The notes under the pieces were generated by a model. That model was not told the origin of the DNA. It did no database searches and saw nothing but the letters and a program-made list of their open reading frames with translations. A stretch of DNA of 64,000 nt from Sporocytophaga myxococcoides DSM 11118 (GTDB lineage Bacteria > Bacteroidota > Bacteroidia > Cytophagales > Cytophagaceae), in assembly GCF_000426725.1 (NCBI RefSeq), contig NZ_AUFX01000006.1:248001-312000 (forward strand), in the 5' to 3' direction. Below, piece after piece: positions 19,801 to 31,718 of this stretch. Each line of letters starts with the position of its first letter. Within the stretch, counting starts at the first letter, position 1. The translations under genes were made by a program, and so were the position numbers.

Positions 19801-22800
19801 AAATGGAATATCAACGTTACCTATATTCTGAAGATAGAATGTGTATTGTGCTTTTCCACCAAGCCTAACAAGATCCGGAGCAATTTCATTGAAGTCTACA
19901 AGGAAGCCTGTTGCCTTTTCAACAGTCAGACCATTGACAAGGGTGAACGTTTCATTAGGATTGACAGCCTTAATATTGTAAGTACCAAAAGGAACTTTGG
20001 TTAGATCCCAACGAACATCTACCTGCATACTGCTCATGAAAGTTCTTATCTCAGCAGTATCAACAGGCACATTGGATTTATTAACAAGAATAAACTGTGT
20101 TTGCTTTTTAAATCCTGCACCATTCAGTTTGGTTGTAACAATACCTTGTCCTACTGTATCAGAGTTAACTTCGATAATACTGAAAGGTAGTGCTTTGGCA
20201 AGAATCGTTACATTCTGAAGATTATTGAAATTAGTTGGCGTTTTTACCAGCAGATAATACGTTCCGCCTTTTGTAGTAGGAACCAGTAACTGCTGATTGA
20301 CACTATTCGGATTTTCAAAAATATAATCAAAATCGTTTAGAGATGGTACTCTGTTATAGGCAGCATAAATCTCATTTGTACCATTGCTTCTGTTACTCTT
20401 AAGTGTAACTAAAAGGTCTTTGTCTGCAGGTACATTTATTTTGTAGTAAAGCAGTTCACCTTTTTCAAGAGGAGCTGTTTGTGGCACATCCAGCACAAGC
20501 TCTTTAATAGAAACATTCAACTGGTTTGCCGAAACTCTGGTATTGTTATTAAGATCTGTTTCTACAATCGTATTAAGTGCGTTCGTCACTCCGATACCAT
20601 AATAATTACCTTCAAGCAAGCCAGGCATTTTCGAAGAAACACTTCCCGAAACAGAATCACCAGGGTTTAACTGAATATAACCATCTTTGGTACCGAACAG
20701 AGGATCATTCACCTGATCCAATTGCTGGTCTTTTGAGAAGAACAACAGGTCTCTTAGGTTACCAATAGCAGGATTGCTGCCGATATTTTTCACTGAGTAA
20801 GTTACTTCTACATTTTTACCAGGCTCAGTAGAAGAAGGGATATTTAATCTATTAAGTACAAGGTCGCTCGGCTGAGGAACAACAATTGTAACTACAGCAT
20901 CACCAAGATTATTTTCTTCTTTGGTATGTTCAAATACCCTGTTCTGATAATCTGTTTTTACAATCAGATAATAATTACCTGAAAGATAGTTGGGCACTTT
21001 GATCTTTGCAGTAGCGTTATAAATTCCACCAGTGGCAAGGACACCATTTCTTGTAAAGCTACCAACTATATAATAAGTACGGCTCAAATCTCTGGTATTA
21101 GCCAGATAAATCTGATCTGTCCATGCATTTTCAACAGTTGCCCCCGTTCCTGCATTTTCTATTTTATAACTGATATCCAACTCCTGCCCCGCCAGCAATG
21201 TAGCTGGTGCCTCTATTGTTTTTACAATAAGATCAGGAGGGGGAGTAAGAGCAATATTAATTTCGAATCTTCCTTTATTATTTGCCTTAACAGTGTCATT
21301 TGTTACACGAAGGTTATGATCAGAAGATACCAGTAAATAATATTTTCCTGAATAGCCATTAGGGATTGTTACCATTTCGCTGAAAAGATAATCAAAACCA
21401 GCAGCTAAGCCTCCGCTATAAGACTTATAGGTTAACTGAGCATCATAGTTATCCAGTATTGTATCTTTCGATATAAATAGCAGATCATTCCAGAAATCTA
21501 CATTGGTCGCAGCGCTACCCGTATTTTTAACATTCCAGCTGACAGGTATTTTCTTTCCTGATTCTGCAGATGTCGGAGCACTAAGGCTTGTAACTTTCAG
21601 ATCTGCTACAACCTGAGGTAGAATATACAGCTTGGTTCTAGTGCCGAATGAGTCGCTTTTCGCAACATTGTTACCTTCCTTTGTGTACTCATATATCTTA
21701 TCTGTAATGTCGGTATAGACATACAGATAATAGATTCCTTCTTGAAGTTCTCTTGGGATTCTAATTGATGCTTTTTCTGAATAGTTAGAACCGGCATCAA
21801 GAGCAAGACCACGTGTTACAGAAGTTAATTGCGTTGCATTACCTGCAGACCACGTAGGAGATGAAGATATAAAGATTCTGTCAGTCCAGGCAGGACCTGC
21901 AGAAGCCAATCCTCCATTAGAAACAGTCCATGACACTTCAGCATCCGTATTCGCTCTGATTGTATCTTTTACTGAAATATTAAGGATACGAAGATCCGCA
22001 TATGGTGAAAGGCCCACATTTATCGGAGCAGAACGTTTGATATTATCTCCTTCATAAATGTATTCAAATACTTCCTTATTAAAATCCGAATAAACATAAA
22101 CGTAATATTGACCGGAAATTCCATCAGGCAGATTAAAGGTCAAACCTGCGCGATAAATTGAATCCGGCTTCAATGAAGATCCATTGTATTTATCTACACT
22201 TCCAACTTCTATTGCTTCTTTTATATTAAATGTATCCAGCTTAGAAAAGAAAACTTTATCACGCCATACATTCTCTACAGGTGCATTAGCTCCACCATTG
22301 ATCACTTCCCAATTCACTGTCAAAGGTTTTCCTGAAAATCCTGATGGAGGAACAGTTACCTTCTCTACAGCCAGATTAGCTGGTGGTGTCAATGTAACAT
22401 TGATAATGTTGCTTCTCTGTGAATTATTTACATTCGAGAGCTCATCAACATTATTCAGCACATCAGAAATTAAATAGATATAATATTTGCCTGAATAGGA
22501 ATGTGGCACAGTTACCTGAATAGTTTTTGTATAAGAACTGTCTTTAGGTAAATAATCAGGAATGTTATACCAGTTTAATGTATTATCACAAATGAAGCCA
22601 CCTGGGTACTTTGGTGATCTTAATTTAACACTTACATCAGTCAGAAACTTAGATCTCGCAGGATTAAAGACAGAATCCTGAGAAATATAAATGGCATCCA
22701 TCCAGTAATGCTCTTCGAAGTAGCAATACTTCTTCAACGAATAATCATAATACTGATAGTGAGTTGCAAGTGTATTACCTGTAGCATGAGCGATTGCAGT

Positions 22801-25800
22801 ATTGGTTACTTTATAGGTAACATTGATCTTACTTCCGGAGAAAGTAGCAATAGGTGTACCTAGCGAACTGACAACCAAATCAGGTTTAGGAGGAATTGAT
22901 ACACTCAATACACCTGAAGTTGTATCAAACTTGGTATTGTTATTTTTATTAGACTCCAGGATTGAATTATTTACATCTGCTTTTACAAATACAAAATAAT
23001 CACCTACTGTAGTCTGCGGAATATTAAACGATGCTGTCTGACTATAGCTTAAACCTTCAGCAAGATAGCTCAGATTATTAATGCTACCGATCAGAACATC
23101 CTGAGATGCATCGAATAAGGTATCATCAGACAAATAAACTCCATCCCTCCAAACCTTAGATTCTGTGCTTCCCAATCCTTTATTCTTCACCTCCCATGTC
23201 ACTGTCAGCGGTTGGCCACTATAAATTGCAATTGGAGTCTTCACTGAAGTCACCTGCAAATCAGGTAACTTTCTGAGAGTGAAGCTCTGCAGCGGTCCAT
23301 CTGTGCGGAAGCAGGAGTTTTTACCTGTAACTTTCCATTTGTACAATACTCCATAATCCAAACCATTAACAGAATAATTGATTTGGCTTATATTAGAATA
23401 TCTCGGAGTTGCAGGAACAGCCTGATCTGCCTTCCACATATAGATATCATAAGTAGATGCATATTGAGCCGGAGCCCATGAAACTTCAAGTGGCTGTCCA
23501 AGATTTAATGTAGAATCAGCTGGAAGCATATTGCTTACTTGTCCCGGAGCAACCACAGGTATAATGTTGATTTTAACACTGTCGCTATATGTACATCCCC
23601 TGGCTGTAGTTGCAGTCAGTTTATAAAGAGTAGTATCTGTAGGAGTTACTGATATTTTTGCAGTTGTGGCTCCTGTAGACCAGTTATAAATGCTCGCTTT
23701 ACTTGAAACAAGCTCTACAAGGTCTCCTTTACAAACTGTTGTGATCTTACTTACAACAGAAATTTTAGGTGCATTATTGAAAGTATTAACGATTAGGTTA
23801 AAGATACCTGTCGCAGAAGCATTTCCTTCCAATATCAGATAGTAGGTCTTGCCAGGAGTCAATGCTCTGGTATTGATACCTGCATAAATTCCGCTGTAGT
23901 TATTGTTAAATTCTATAAGTGCCTGAGCTGAATCTATCAAATGAAGATAAGTGTCAAAATTTGAGCCTGCAGTTGAAATGCTGAATGAATCAACGCAAGC
24001 CGGCACTTTAAACTTATAGAACACATCATTCGATGGCTGATTGGTCATTCCTGTGAAACTGTCAGAATACAGATCTGCTGTATCTTTTATTGAATAAGGG
24101 AATGAATTAATGACTATCGGATTACTAAAGTGATCTCCTCTTCTGCTTTCTTTAATAGAGAAAGCATTTCCGCTTTCTGCAGTTACAGAAAGATTTGCCC
24201 CATCCGTTAATTTAATCAGATACTGATTCGATACTGCAAGTGATACAGGAATTGCCCAGTTGTAAGAACCTGAGTTATTGGCAGAACTACTAATAGTTTT
24301 CCAGGTAATGCCATTGTCAGGAGAATATTCAATTTTTATAGTATTAGAAATAAGTCCTGCTGAAACCCAGGTAATTTTCTTGGTTTGTCCAAGATACCAG
24401 GTTTCACCTCCAACAGGTGATGTAATATATATAGTTGGCTTTGCAATTCTGAAAGCCGTCTTGCTTGAATCTCTTATTGAAGCATCAGAAGTACTGCTAA
24501 GTCTTACAAGATAGTTTGCAGAAGGATTTATACTTGCAGGTATATTCCAGGTATAAAAGCCTGTATTTGCAATAGAAGATACCAGGGTCTTCCAAAGCTC
24601 ACCATCAAAATATTCTATTTTAATATTACCAGGAACGACACCAACATTGCTCCATGTGATATTTTTCGTTTGTCCCTGATACCAGGTTTCTCCACCCACA
24701 GGTACATTAAGCGTAATCCTTGGTTTGAAAATAGTAAAGGCTTCATTAGTTTGATCCTGAACAGAAATATCTACAAGATCTGCAACCTTAACTAAATAAT
24801 TTGATGAGGTCTGTATTGAAGAAGGTATTGCCCAGTTATAAGAACCACTGTTGGTCACAGAAGCAGTAATCACTTTCCATGTAATACCTTTGTCATCCGA
24901 GTATTCAATCTTTACATTTGGAGAAGCAAATCCCTTATTGGTCCAGGAAATAGTTTTAGTTTGTCCGACATACCACTGTTCTCCTCCATTTGGCACATTC
25001 AGTATAATAGAAGGCTTTGCAATAGTGAAGGCTACATCACTTGTGTCTTTGTTTGTGGGATCCAGGACATCAGAAAGTTTGATATAACAATTGGTTGATG
25101 GTGTTACAGAATAAGGAATTGTCCAGTAATAAAAGCCTGTATTCGGAGCAGAAGCAATGATATTATTCCAGCTCGCACCTCCGTTCACTGAGTATTCCAG
25201 TTTCACATTTTCAGAAGCTCCCAGACTGCTCCACTGTATGGATTTCGATTCACCCACATACCATACTTGTCCATCATTCGGAACTGTAATACCTACAACA
25301 GGTTTGATAATAGAGAAGGCAACATCATTAGAGTCATAGCTGGCAGCAAAGTCAAGAGAAGTAACTTTCACAAAACATTTCGAAGAAGTTACCGCATTAC
25401 TTGGAATCGTCCAGATATATGAACCACTATTAGCTGTTGATGCTGTAATAGGCGAATAACTCAATCCGTTATTAACAGAGAAGTCTATTTTAACATTAGC
25501 GCTTGAAGTAAGACCATCAACGCTCCAGGAAATAGTCTTGTTCTCCCCTACTTTCCATATTTCAGTTCCTGTATTTGGTGTAAGCACTTTAACAACAGGA
25601 TAAGAAATTGAGAAACTATTATTGCTTACATCGGCAATTGTGTTTGCTACTGTAGCACTTTGCATAGAGGTCACTCTGATTCGGGCATTCGGAGCAGCTA
25701 TATTCGGAACTTTCCAACTATAATTTCCATAGTTATAAGTATAGTTGTTGATTAACTGCCATGTAGTACCGTTATTATCTGAATATTCAAGTCTTACATA

Positions 25801-28800
25801 ATTTGAAGGAAGATTTGAAGCTGCCCAATAAATTGTATACGTCTGACCTGCATAGTATTTCTCTCCTCCGTTAGGAGTTGTAATGGTTATAGCGGGATCA
25901 TTATTAACAGAGAAATACGCATTATTATAGTCTACATTACAAGTTTTATTGTACTCATAAACCTGCACTAAACCTTTTGATGAAACCTTATTCGTTGGCA
26001 GCAACCATTCGTAAGTTCCATTGTTTGCAATATTATTTGCAGCATTTCCATCCTTATTTCTTATCCAGTCCCAATTGGCTCCGCCATCCAGAGAATACCT
26101 GAGTGATATATTACCAACCATTCCTTCAGAGGTCCAATTAACTGTCTGAATAGAGCCAGAGCCCCAGTTTTCACCTCCTGCCGGAGAGATTACCGACAGC
26201 TTAGTACCGCTCTGCGTCACTGCAAAATTGGCATCACTCGAATCTTTAACATTTCCATTATAATATCCTGAAACTTTAACCCTTATATCACCAGAAGCAA
26301 TAGATGGTACAGTCCAGTTATAAGAATTTGAATTATCATCTATATAATCTTCGCCAATATAAATCCAGTCATTTCCTCCATTGACAGAGTAATACAGATT
26401 TACATAACTCTGTACACCTTCCTGGTTCCATTTGATTGTATATGTTCCACAACCAGGTATGCTTTCTCCGCCATTAGGCTGAGTAATCTGAATTACCTGA
26501 GGAGTAATGGTGAATACATTATTACTTATATCAAAAATGGTAGCATCTGCAGCTGCACTTATTCTGATCAGACACTGAGCAGAATTAAGGAAGGCTGGAA
26601 CAGTCCAGCTATAATTTCCATAATTATAAGCAGAATTAGAAATGACCTGCCAGGTGTCACCATTGTTAATAGAGTACTCTAACTTAACATAAGTAGTTGG
26701 CAGATTAGAAGAACTCCAGTTGATAGTATAAGCTCTTTCTGCAAATACCTTTTCTCCTCCATTAGGCGTTGCTACAGTAATGATAGGATTGTTATTTACA
26801 GAAAAGAGCGTATCACTGTAATCAATGTTACAGGATTTACTGTTTTCATAAATCTGGATCAGACATTTAGAGGATACCTTATTACCAGGAAGCAACCAGT
26901 CGAAAGAACCGTTGTTTGCGATATTGCTGGCATTGTTTCCTGCTGGGTTTTTAACCCAATCCCAATTTGCTCCTCCATCAAGAGAATATCTCAAAGACAC
27001 ATTACCAACTGTTCCGGTTGATGTCCATTTGATTGTTTGTATCGAGCTTGAGGACCATGTCTCTCCAGAATTTGGAGAAGTTAAAGTAAGGTAACTTGAA
27101 CCTTTGGTTATTGAAAATGCAGCATCACTCGAATCTTTTACATTTGCATTGTAATAACCACTTACCTTTACTTTTATAGCTGCTGAAGAAACAGTTGGCA
27201 CTGTCCAATTATATGAATTGGAATTATCTCCGATATAATCTTCACCTATATAAATCCAGTCTTTACCATTATTGATGGAATAATACAGATTCACATAATT
27301 CTGAACTCCCTCCTGATTCCATTTGATAGTATATGTTCCGCAGCCAGCAATACTTTCACCACCATTAGGTTGAGTAACCTGAATTACCTGAGGAGCAAAA
27401 GTGAAGACCTGATTACTGATATCAAATATTGTTGAATCTGCAACAGAACTTACTTTGAATAAAGCTTGTGTTGAATTTAATGTTTCCGGAACGGTCCATC
27501 CATAATTACCATAGTTGTAGGTGGAATTAGTGATAACCTGCCATGTTGAACCATTATTTACTGAATAGGCGAGCTTTACATAAGGAGTAGGAAGATTGGA
27601 TGAACTCCATGTCAATGTATAACTTTTGCCGGTATACACCTTCTCTCCACCGTTTGGTAAAGCAACAGTAATGACAGAATTGTTATTAACAGAAAAGAAA
27701 TTGTCGCTATAATCTATATTACAGCTTTTATTGTATTCATAAATCTGAATTAAACCTTTTGATGATTGCTTATCAGAAGGAAGCATCCATTCGAACGAAC
27801 CAGTGTTTGCAACATTATTAGCGTTGTTTCCTGCAGCATTTTTTACCCAATCCCAATTGGCGCCTCCATCAAGAGAATATCTCAGAGATACATTTCCAAC
27901 CGTACCTGTAGAAGTCCAGTTGATGGTTTGTATAGAACTTGCTGGCAATGCTTCTCCTGAGTTAGGAGACAGTATTGTAAGATAATTCGGAGATTGCGTA
28001 ACAGAAAAAGCAGCATCACTTGAATCTTTTACATTTCCATTATAATAACCACTAACCTTAACTCTTATTGCAGTGGAAGGAATTGATGGGACAGTCCAGT
28101 TGTATGAATTTGAATTATCTGCAATATAATCCTCACCAATATAAATCCAGTCTTTGCCATCATTGATAGAGTAATACAGATTCACATAATTCTGCACGCC
28201 CTCCTGATTCCAGGTTATATTATAAGTACTGCAACCTTGAATACTTTCACCTCCATTAGGAGCAGTCACTTGGATGACCTGAGGAGCAATGGTAAAAGTC
28301 TGATTACTTATATCATAAATTGCTGCGTTGGAAGCTGAACTCACCTTAAACAAACACTCAGTTGAATTCAGCCCTTCAGGAATAGACCAGCCATAGTTGC
28401 CGTAGTTATAGGTTGAATTGGTGATGGTCTGCCAGGTTCCTCCATTATTTAAAGAATACTCCAACTTTACATAAGTTGTAGGAAGGTTGGAAGAACTCCA
28501 GTACAAAGTATAGCTTCTTCCGGAATATATTTTCTCCCCACCGAATGGATAAGTCACTGATATGGAAGGACTGTTATCTATTGTAAAATAGTTATCACTA
28601 TAATCTACAGTACAAGTTTTGTTATATTCATAAATCTGTATCAGACAATTTCCTGACGCAGCTACCGATGGTACAAGCCAGTTAAAATTACCTGTATTGG
28701 CAATATTGTTCGCATTATTTCCATCTTTATCTTTTACCCAATCCCAAGTTGCTCCTTTGTTTACAGAATATTTCAGAGAAACATTTCCTACAGTACCTGT

Positions 28801-29526
28801 TTTGGTCCAGCTTATCTGTTGAAACGAACTTGCAGAAAAAGATTCTCCACCATTGGGTGATGTAATTTGAAGTCTGTTTGCTCCAGGCACAACAGTAAAA
28901 TTGGCATCACTGGAGTCTTTAATATTTGCTTCATAATAGCCACTCACCTTGACTCTGAATTTGTCTGAAGCCATTGAAGGCACAGTCCAAGTAAAGGTAT
29001 TACTATTATCACCGATATAATCTTCTCCGAAATAAATCCAGTTGTTCCCACCATCATAGGAATAATAGAGGTTTACATAATCACGCACACCGCCTTGTGT
29101 CCATGTGATCGTTTGTGTTGTACAACCCGTCAGGCTTTCTCCTCCATTAGGAGAGGTGATTGTTATAAAAGGTTGCTTGATGGAAAAGGCAGCATTGCTG
29201 ACATCATTGACTGTGGCGTCTCCATAATCGCTCACTCTTAGTAAGCATTGTGTAGATACACCGGAAGGTACCGTCCAGTTATAGGTACCAGTGTTGTTAA
29301 CACCGGATTCAATGAGGTTCCACTGCGTTCCGTTGTTAACAGAGTATTCAAGTTTCACAAAACCTGATGACAGTCCGGAACTGGTCCACTTTACAGCGAA
29401 CACTTTTCCTACATACGCACTCTCCCCTCCATTTGGAGCAGTGACGGCTATAGTCTGGGCTACAGAGTTAAATACACAAATAAGTGAAATAATAACTAAA
29501 GCCTCTATTCTTTTAAAAATTTTCAT
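16900..29526 (-). CDS. Giant T9SS-secreted adhesin: 18 PNGGE domains, CARDB-like repeats, Pro-Gly-Gly tract
   Basis: The 4208-residue single frame starts with a signal peptide (cleavage after SVAQ). Residues about 24-1792 hold 18 beta domains of about 98 residues, each beginning V..PNGGE or a variant and ending W..P......L.KV...... D.S...F.I (Kre9/KNH-like, Ser-Thr-rich adhesin family). Residues about 1800-1930 form a PPC-like domain, followed by a short Ig/FN3-like part. Residues about 2088-3010 hold seven CARDB-like domains (PDL.V......). Residues 3547-3718 are a Pro-Gly-Gly tract. Around 3830 a [15 protein letters not shown] domain begins, common near the end of giant bacterial surface proteins. 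A type A T9SS CTD ends the protein ([18 protein letters not shown]). No catalytic site is seen. It probably works in surface adhesion, gliding or substrate binding. Repeats of this size in one intact frame argue for selection. Confidence 0.88.
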   Translation of the reverse strand: MKIFKRIEALVIISLICVFNSVAQTIAVTAPNGGESAYVGKVFAVKWTSSGLSSGFVKLEYSVNNGTQWNLIESGVNNTGTYNWTVPSGVSTQCLLRVSDYGDATVNDVSNAAFSIKQPFITITSPNGGESLTGCTTQTITWTQGGVRDYVNLYYSYDGGNNWIYFGEDYIGDNSNTFTWTVPSMASDKFRVKVSGYYEANIKDSSDANFTVVPGANRLQITSPNGGESFSASSFQQISWTKTGTVGNVSLKYSVNKGATWDWVKDKDGNNANNIANTGNFNWLVPSVAASGNCLIQIYEYNKTCTVDYSDNYFTIDNSPSISVTYPFGGEKIYSGRSYTLYWSSSNLPTTYVKLEYSLNNGGTWQTITNSTYNYGNYGWSIPEGLNSTECLFKVSSASNAAIYDISNQTFTIAPQVIQVTAPNGGESIQGCSTYNITWNQEGVQNYVNLYYSINDGKDWIYIGEDYIADNSNSYNWTVPSIPSTAIRVKVSGYYNGNVKDSSDAAFSVTQSPNYLTILSPNSGEALPASSIQTINWTSTGTVGNVSLRYSLDGGANWDWVKNAAGNNANNVANTGSFEWMLPSDKQSSKGLIQIYEYNKSCNIDYSDNFFSVNNNSVITVALPNGGEKVYTGKSYTLTWSSSNLPTPYVKLAYSVNNGSTWQVITNSTYNYGNYGWTVPETLNSTQALFKVSSVADSTIFDISNQVFTFAPQVIQVTQPNGGESIAGCGTYTIKWNQEGVQNYVNLYYSINNGKDWIYIGEDYIGDNSNSYNWTVPTVSSAAIKVKVSGYYNANVKDSSDAAFSITKGSSYLTLTSPNSGETWSSSSIQTIKWTSTGTVGNVSLRYSLDGGANWDWVKNPAGNNASNIANNGSFDWLLPGNKVSSKCLIQIYENSKSCNIDYSDTLFSVNNNPIITVATPNGGEKVFAERAYTINWSSSNLPTTYVKLEYSINNGDTWQVISNSAYNYGNYSWTVPAFLNSAQCLIRISAAADATIFDISNNVFTITPQVIQITQPNGGESIPGCGTYTIKWNQEGVQSYVNLYYSVNGGNDWIYIGEDYIDDNSNSYNWTVPSIASGDIRVKVSGYYNGNVKDSSDANFAVTQSGTKLSVISPAGGENWGSGSIQTVNWTSEGMVGNISLRYSLDGGANWDWIRNKDGNAANNIANNGTYEWLLPTNKVSSKGLVQVYEYNKTCNVDYNNAYFSVNNDPAITITTPNGGEKYYAGQTYTIYWAASNLPSNYVRLEYSDNNGTTWQLINNYTYNYGNYSWKVPNIAAPNARIRVTSMQSATVANTIADVSNNSFSISYPVVKVLTPNTGTEIWKVGENKTISWSVDGLTSSANVKIDFSVNNGLSYSPITASTANSGSYIWTIPSNAVTSSKCFVKVTSLDFAASYDSNDVAFSIIKPVVGITVPNDGQVWYVGESKSIQWSSLGASENVKLEYSVNGGASWNNIIASAPNTGFYYWTIPYSVTPSTNCYIKLSDVLDPTNKDTSDVAFTIAKPSIILNVPNGGEQWYVGQTKTISWTNKGFASPNVKIEYSDDKGITWKVITASVTNSGSYNWAIPSSIQTSSNYLVKVADLVDISVQDQTNEAFTIFKPRITLNVPVGGETWYQGQTKNITWSNVGVVPGNIKIEYFDGELWKTLVSSIANTGFYTWNIPASINPSANYLVRLSSTSDASIRDSSKTAFRIAKPTIYITSPVGGETWYLGQTKKITWVSAGLISNTIKIEYSPDNGITWKTISSSANNSGSYNWAIPVSLAVSNQYLIKLTDGANLSVTAESGNAFSIKESRRGDHFSNPIVINSFPYSIKDTADLYSDSFTGMTNQPSNDVFYKFKVPACVDSFSISTAGSNFDTYLHLIDSAQALIEFNNNYSGIYAGINTRALTPGKTYYLILEGNASATGIFNLIVNTFNNAPKISVVSKITTVCKGDLVELVSSKASIYNWSTGATTAKISVTPTDTTLYKLTATTARGCTYSDSVKINIIPVVAPGQVSNMLPADSTLNLGQPLEVSWAPAQYASTYDIYMWKADQAVPATPRYSNISQINYSVNGLDYGVLYKWKVTGKNSCFRTDGPLQSFTLRKLPDLQVTSVKTPIAIYSGQPLTVTWEVKNKGLGSTESKVWRDGVYLSDDTLFDASQDVLIGSINNLSYLAEGLSYSQTASFNIPQTTVGDYFVFVKADVNNSILESNKNNNTKFDTTSGVLSVSIPPKPDLVVSSLGTPIATFSGSKINVTYKVTNTAIAHATGNTLATHYQYYDYSLKKYCYFEEHYWMDAIYISQDSVFNPARSKFLTDVSVKLRSPKYPGGFICDNTLNWYNIPDYLPKDSSYTKTIQVTVPHSYSGKYYIYLISDVLNNVDELSNVNNSQRSNIINVTLTPPANLAVEKVTVPPSGFSGKPLTVNWEVINGGANAPVENVWRDKVFFSKLDTFNIKEAIEVGSVDKYNGSSLKPDSIYRAGLTFNLPDGISGQYYVYVYSDFNKEVFEYIYEGDNIKRSAPINVGLSPYADLRILNISVKDTIRANTDAEVSWTVSNGGLASAGPAWTDRIFISSSPTWSAGNATQLTSVTRGLALDAGSNYSEKASIRIPRELQEGIYYLYVYTDITDKIYEYTKEGNNVAKSDSFGTRTKLYILPQVVADLKVTSLSAPTSAESGKKIPVSWNVKNTGSAATNVDFWNDLLFISKDTILDNYDAQLTYKSYSGGLAAGFDYLFSEMVTIPNGYSGKYYLLVSSDHNLRVTNDTVKANNKGRFEINIALTPPPDLIVKTIEAPATLLAGQELDISYKIENAGTGATVENAWTDQIYLANTRDLSRTYYIVGSFTRNGVLATGGIYNATAKIKVPNYLSGNYYLIVKTDYQNRVFEHTKEENNLGDAVVTIVVPQPSDLVLNRLNIPSSTEPGKNVEVTYSVKNIGSNPAIGNLRDLLFFSKDQQLDQVNDPLFGTKDGYIQLNPGDSVSGSVSSKMPGLLEGNYYGIGVTNALNTIVETDLNNNTRVSANQLNVSIKELVLDVPQTAPLEKGELLYYKINVPADKDLLVTLKSNRSNGTNEIYAAYNRVPSLNDFDYIFENPNSVNQQLLVPTTKGGTYYLLVKTPTNFNNLQNVTILAKALPFSIIEVNSDTVGQGIVTTKLNGAGFKKQTQFILVNKSNVPVDTAEIRTFMSSMQVDVRWDLTKVPFGTYNIKAVNPNETFTLVNGLTVEKATGFLVDFNEIAPDLVRLGGKAQYTFYLQNIGNVDIPFINADLSVPAATNIVSFTASKQIRKRSSYTSQSKSFEDFFLVDSYKVIPLLGKDVRPGEVLAMNLIVSHFTSQFFPVRTRAVGYSAERYISQQVNSAETTRRTILQNPSAPSNWRNFAVDSAAYMDSVLAVYYSEKIFSPAEFAKANVQCSNCGSQPPVLVNGNFTFSPGNSPGTLNGSNVIFGAGQDYLWEINKYAGVAGANPGWDLIKASGSIQITATSSNPFVIRLASLDFANNPNVLSGWYPAVDTSWTIAVATGGISGFAANKFSIDISRFATYNNLYGGFFYLRLAGTDTLKLCFSAYKPGVGQPGVPGAPGGSIGQPGSPGGPGGPGNGTTPAGPGGPGGPGGPGAPGGPGGPGGPGGPGSSPGGPGGPGGPGGPGNGPGGPGSPGGPGGPGGPGGPSGPGGPGGPGGPGGPGGPSGPSGPGPGGPGGPGGPGGPGPGGPGPGGPSGPSGPSGPSGPGGPGGPGPGGPGGQPRCGNNGTVGTAICNTFFTITGCAITVGSCAESLFESVALTPAWGVANCSMGAFGCGYAIGGLMTDPKAPPGWGVGPGDVGCVPGGFNILGAATVLNCLAQRIICNQIVASCDPNDIIGPKGYGEGKYVSRSEVLPYTIRYENDPEAATAPAQKVEIRQVLDSDLNPLTFRVKDFGFADYVFSVDGNVSSYFNTVDLPDSLGYDLEVTAGIDIEKNEAFWILQTIDPKTGLPPSDPLKGFLALNDSTGAGEGFVNYTIKAKNNAITGDSILAQADIVFDINAPIITPEIFNIIDAEPPVSKVKVLAISNDSISVRAVIEDDFNGSGAKAFDLYVAVGNAEYKLIASDISNDSIYKIPSKEGEAYCLYAVSKDNVNNKEAIKVQPDTCFISSGVVTGVADPKVEGTFILYPNPSDGFKFNVLITGLEIQETVTLEVVDVLGRSMFVTDFRDATYFIDSEVKLLNKLDPGIYFVNCYTKKGKSVKKMVVER
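18373..18888 (-). repeat. Low-complexity Pro-Gly-Gly coding repeat inside the adhesin
   Basis: This segment encodes residues 3547-3718, almost entirely PGG triplets with some PSG, PAG, and short breaks such as GNGTT and GSSPG. Because Gly takes two of three positions, it differs from typical collagen-like G-X-Y tracts with varied X and Y. It is far richer in G+C than the surrounding AT-rich DNA. All four Gly codons are mixed, so the repeat is kept at protein level rather than being a recent DNA expansion. Its periodicity also opens long shadow frames on both strands. Confidence 0.9.
25600..29175 (-). repeat. Four tandem copies of an about 891-bp three-domain module in the adhesin
   Basis: Residues 118-1309 repeat a fixed order of three different PNGGE domains with a period of about 297 residues. 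The order is an A type (QVIQVT.PNGGES..GC), a B type ([24 protein letters not shown]) and a C type ([12 protein letters not shown]). Module borders fall near residues 118, 414, 711 and 1008. The modules are clearly diverged in DNA but keep conserved protein landmarks such as [13 protein letters not shown] and YNYGNY. Confidence 0.85.
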
Positions 29527-29901
29527 ATAAGATGAATTTTTCTATGGTGAGTTTCTGATGAATCAGAAATTTTTAAAAAGGAGCACGAATTTATAAAAAT
29601 ATCTTTTTATGAAATCAATCTGAAATATGAAAAATTGAAAAATTCGATAGAATCATAGAAAAATACCAGATTACTGGATAAGAAAAGGGGATAACTTCAT
29701 TTAAAAATTATATCGACCCGGTTAATTTTAATCTTAATTTAATCTGATTTTTTCCTAAAACAGATGCATATCTCTTTTTATAGATATAAGTAAGTTGAAA
29801 CTTACAATTATAACGCAGACCAATCTCAGTATAAATACTTATAGGTAATGACAGAATGAAAAGCACATACACTGGAGTTTGTGAGCTCTACATATAAAGC
29901 A

Positions 29902-29929
29902 CTGGTTCAAGCATCCTCGCTTGAACCAG
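29902..29929. repeat. Palindromic element, copy 1
   Basis: CTGGTTCAAGC-ATCCTC-GCTTGAACCAG is a perfect 11-bp stem with a 6-nt loop. A near-identical hairpin lies at 32133-32160. Both sit 4-6 bp beyond the same gene end, so the hairpin was duplicated together with it. It may act as a terminator. Confidence 0.8.
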
Positions 29930-29935
29930 CGCAAA

Positions 29936-30052
29936 TCAGAGATTATATTTCCATATCAGCAGTTCTTTATAGATATAAAATGCTTTTTCATGAAGCTTTG
30001 TATTCTCTGACAAGTCAAGCTCGATAGCATGATCATCCAGCTGATTAAAATA
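29936..30052 (-). pseudogene. 3' fragment duplicate of the gene at 32165-32500
   Basis: The minus-strand reading gives YFNQLDDHAIELDLSENTKL and then HEKAFYIYKELLIWKYNL with a TGA stop at 29936-29938. This closely matches the last 38 or so residues of the hypothetical protein at 32165. There is no start and no upstream two thirds. Homology stops near 30052. The substitutions in the copy are mostly conservative, so it is old enough to have diverged but not scrambled. Confidence 0.85.
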
Positions 30053-30143
30053 ATGATTTATAGAAAATGTGTATTCAGTTATTAGAAAGAACTAAACTCC
30101 AAATTGAATGAATTTTGACCATTACCCTATTTTTTGCTGACTG

Positions 30144-30161
30144 CTGACATAAGGTTGTCAC
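30144..30161. promoter_or_regulatory. Candidate WYL-regulator operator 1
   Basis: CTGACATAAGGTTGTCAC is an inverted repeat (CTGACA/TGTCA) with a 6-nt spacer. It matches the site at 31654 in 15 of 18 positions. It ends 10 bp before a TATATTTG promoter box. Binding by the WYL regulator encoded at 30950 is inferred. Confidence 0.65.
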
Positions 30162-30171
30162 TTGTCAGGTT

Positions 30172-30179
30172 TATATTTG
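30172..30179 (+). promoter_or_regulatory. Bacteroidota -7 promoter box for the YdeI-like gene
   Basis: TATATTTG fits the TAnnTTTG consensus and lies 76 bp before the start codon at 30256. The candidate operator covers where the -33 element should be. Confidence 0.55.
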
Positions 30180-30255
30180 TTTCAATTGACAATGGATCAA
30201 TTAATGAATACACTACTTTTATTACTGAAAGCAAAAAGACTGTTGACAAATAGAA

Positions 30256-30837
30256 ATGTCTGAAAAGGAACCTGAAACATATTGCCCTAAAAGCCGGACA
30301 GACTGGCGAAAATGGTTAGAAAAAAATCATCAGTCAAAACAGTCTGTCTGGCTTGTTTATTATAAGACATCAACCAAAGTTCCTTCGCTTACCTGGAGTG
30401 AAGCAGTCGATGAAGCACTTTGCTTTGGATGGATAGATAGCACTAAAAAGACTATCGACAAAGAAAGGTATATGCAATATTTCAGCAAAAGAAAACCTGA
30501 TAGCACATGGTCAAAAATAAATAAAGATAAAGTTGCCAGACTTATCCAAAACAACCTTATGACAAAAGCTGGCTTAGACAGCATCAATACTGCTAAACAG
30601 AATGGAACATGGGACATCATGCAGGATATTGAAGAATTGATCATACCAGAGGATTTAACAATTGAATTGAATAAATATGAAAGTTCAATGGATTTTTTTC
30701 AGAGCCAGTCTAAGTCAATTAAGATAACAATGATGCATTGGGTTGTAACTGCTAAAAGAATCGAAACAAGAAAAAAGAGAATTGAAGAAATAGCACGGAT
30801 GGCTGCCAAAGGAATGAGACCAAAACAATTCGGGTAA
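30256..30837 (+). CDS. YdeI/OmpD-associated family protein
   Basis: The 193-residue protein matches the YdeI/OmdA-like family (PF13376 type). It begins with a W..WL..NH..S..VWLVY..K pattern and contains LTWSEAVDEALCFGWIDS, the family hallmark. The C-terminus carries the usual TAKRIETRKKRIEEIARMAAKG helix. The molecular role of the family is poorly defined; some links to stress or antimicrobial peptide tolerance are reported. It is first of a plus-strand trio with the WYL regulator and RidA-like genes and is preceded by operator 1. Confidence 0.85.
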   Translation: MSEKEPETYCPKSRTDWRKWLEKNHQSKQSVWLVYYKTSTKVPSLTWSEAVDEALCFGWIDSTKKTIDKERYMQYFSKRKPDSTWSKINKDKVARLIQNNLMTKAGLDSINTAKQNGTWDIMQDIEELIIPEDLTIELNKYESSMDFFQSQSKSIKITMMHWVVTAKRIETRKKRIEEIARMAAKGMRPKQFG

Positions 30838-30949
30838 AAAGATAGCTTAGACAATGCAATGATTCCTGGGCTTTAACTTCCACACCAGCGATGTTTCCAG
30901 TCTTCCAGAACAGGCCACTACTCTAAAATCCCCACCGATAATTTGACGA

Positions 30950-31639
30950 ATGAACGACAACGATACCAAACGGCTTTCCCGACTGACTGCTATCTTAACA
31001 CAGTTGCAAACAAAACGACTTTTGACAGCAACAGCATTAGCGGACAAGTTTTCAGTTAGTATTCGTACCATTTACAGGGACATCAGAGCTTTGGAACAGG
31101 CTGGCGTTCCGATTCTGACTGAAGAAGGGAAAGGTTATACCCTAATGGAAGGTTACAGAGTTCCACCTGTAATGTTTACCGAAGCACAGGCCAACGCACT
31201 GATTATGGCAGAACAATTAGTTCTCAAAAACAAGGACGCATCGCTTATCAAAGATTACACAGAAGCCATAGATAAAATAAAATCGGTTTTGAAACAAAGC
31301 ATAAAAGTCAAAGCTGACTTACTTTCTGAAAGAACCCGATTTGACCAGAATATTAAAAGGGAAAGAAACAGCAACAGTCTATCGGATTTACAATTTGCTT
31401 TGACAAATTATTGCCTTACAAAAATCGAATACATTAATGAGCAAAACAAAATCACAATCAGAGACATTGAACCATTTGCATTACTAAGCACAGAAAACTG
31501 GTTATTGATTGCCTACTGCCGCTTGCGACAAGAGTTTCGCTATTTCCGGTTAGACAGAATTAAAAAACTGGAAGTGCTTCCCGACAAATTTAAACCCCAC
31601 GGAATGACCTTGCAAGAGTTTTTTGACAAGTATCATTAA
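30950..31639 (+). CDS. YafY-type HTH/WYL-domain transcriptional regulator
   Basis: The 229-residue protein has an N-terminal winged HTH (about 8-65, LTATALADKFSVSIRTIYRD), followed by a linker with GYTLMEGYRVPPVMFTE. The C-terminal WYL domain has LLIAYCRLRQEFRYFRLDRI, in which the usual WYL triad reads LLI. WYL domains bind ligands, often nucleotides or small stress signals. Two matching inverted repeats in front of the flanking genes suggest that it controls this local set. It has no such site directly upstream and probably shares the YdeI-like transcript. Confidence 0.88.
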   Translation: MNDNDTKRLSRLTAILTQLQTKRLLTATALADKFSVSIRTIYRDIRALEQAGVPILTEEGKGYTLMEGYRVPPVMFTEAQANALIMAEQLVLKNKDASLIKDYTEAIDKIKSVLKQSIKVKADLLSERTRFDQNIKRERNSNSLSDLQFALTNYCLTKIEYINEQNKITIRDIEPFALLSTENWLLIAYCRLRQEFRYFRLDRIKKLEVLPDKFKPHGMTLQEFFDKYH

Positions 31640-31653
31640 TTCATTTCATACCC

Positions 31654-31671
31654 CTGACACAAGGCTGTCAG
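31654..31671. promoter_or_regulatory. Candidate WYL-regulator operator 2
   Basis: CTGACACAAGGCTGTCAG is a perfect 6-bp inverted repeat with a 6-nt spacer. As at site 1, exactly 10 bp separate it from the promoter box (31682). Confidence 0.7.
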
Positions 31672-31681
31672 TACCCAATCT

Positions 31682-31689
31682 TAATTTTG
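31682..31689 (+). promoter_or_regulatory. Bacteroidota -7 promoter box for the RidA-like gene
   Basis: TAATTTTG fits TAnnTTTG and lies 29 bp before the ATG at 31719. Confidence 0.55.
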
Positions 31690-31718
31690 AAATATTGAAC
31701 AAGTAAAACAAAATTAAG

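Larger units (their letters stand above)
29527..30255. other. Intergenic region, 729 bp, with gene fragment and regulatory sites
   Basis: From left to right it holds the adhesin upstream sequence (29527-29880, no signal I can name), a hairpin (29902-29929), a truncated gene copy (29936-30052), and a candidate operator with promoter box (30144-30179) in front of the YdeI-like gene. Confidence 0.7.
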
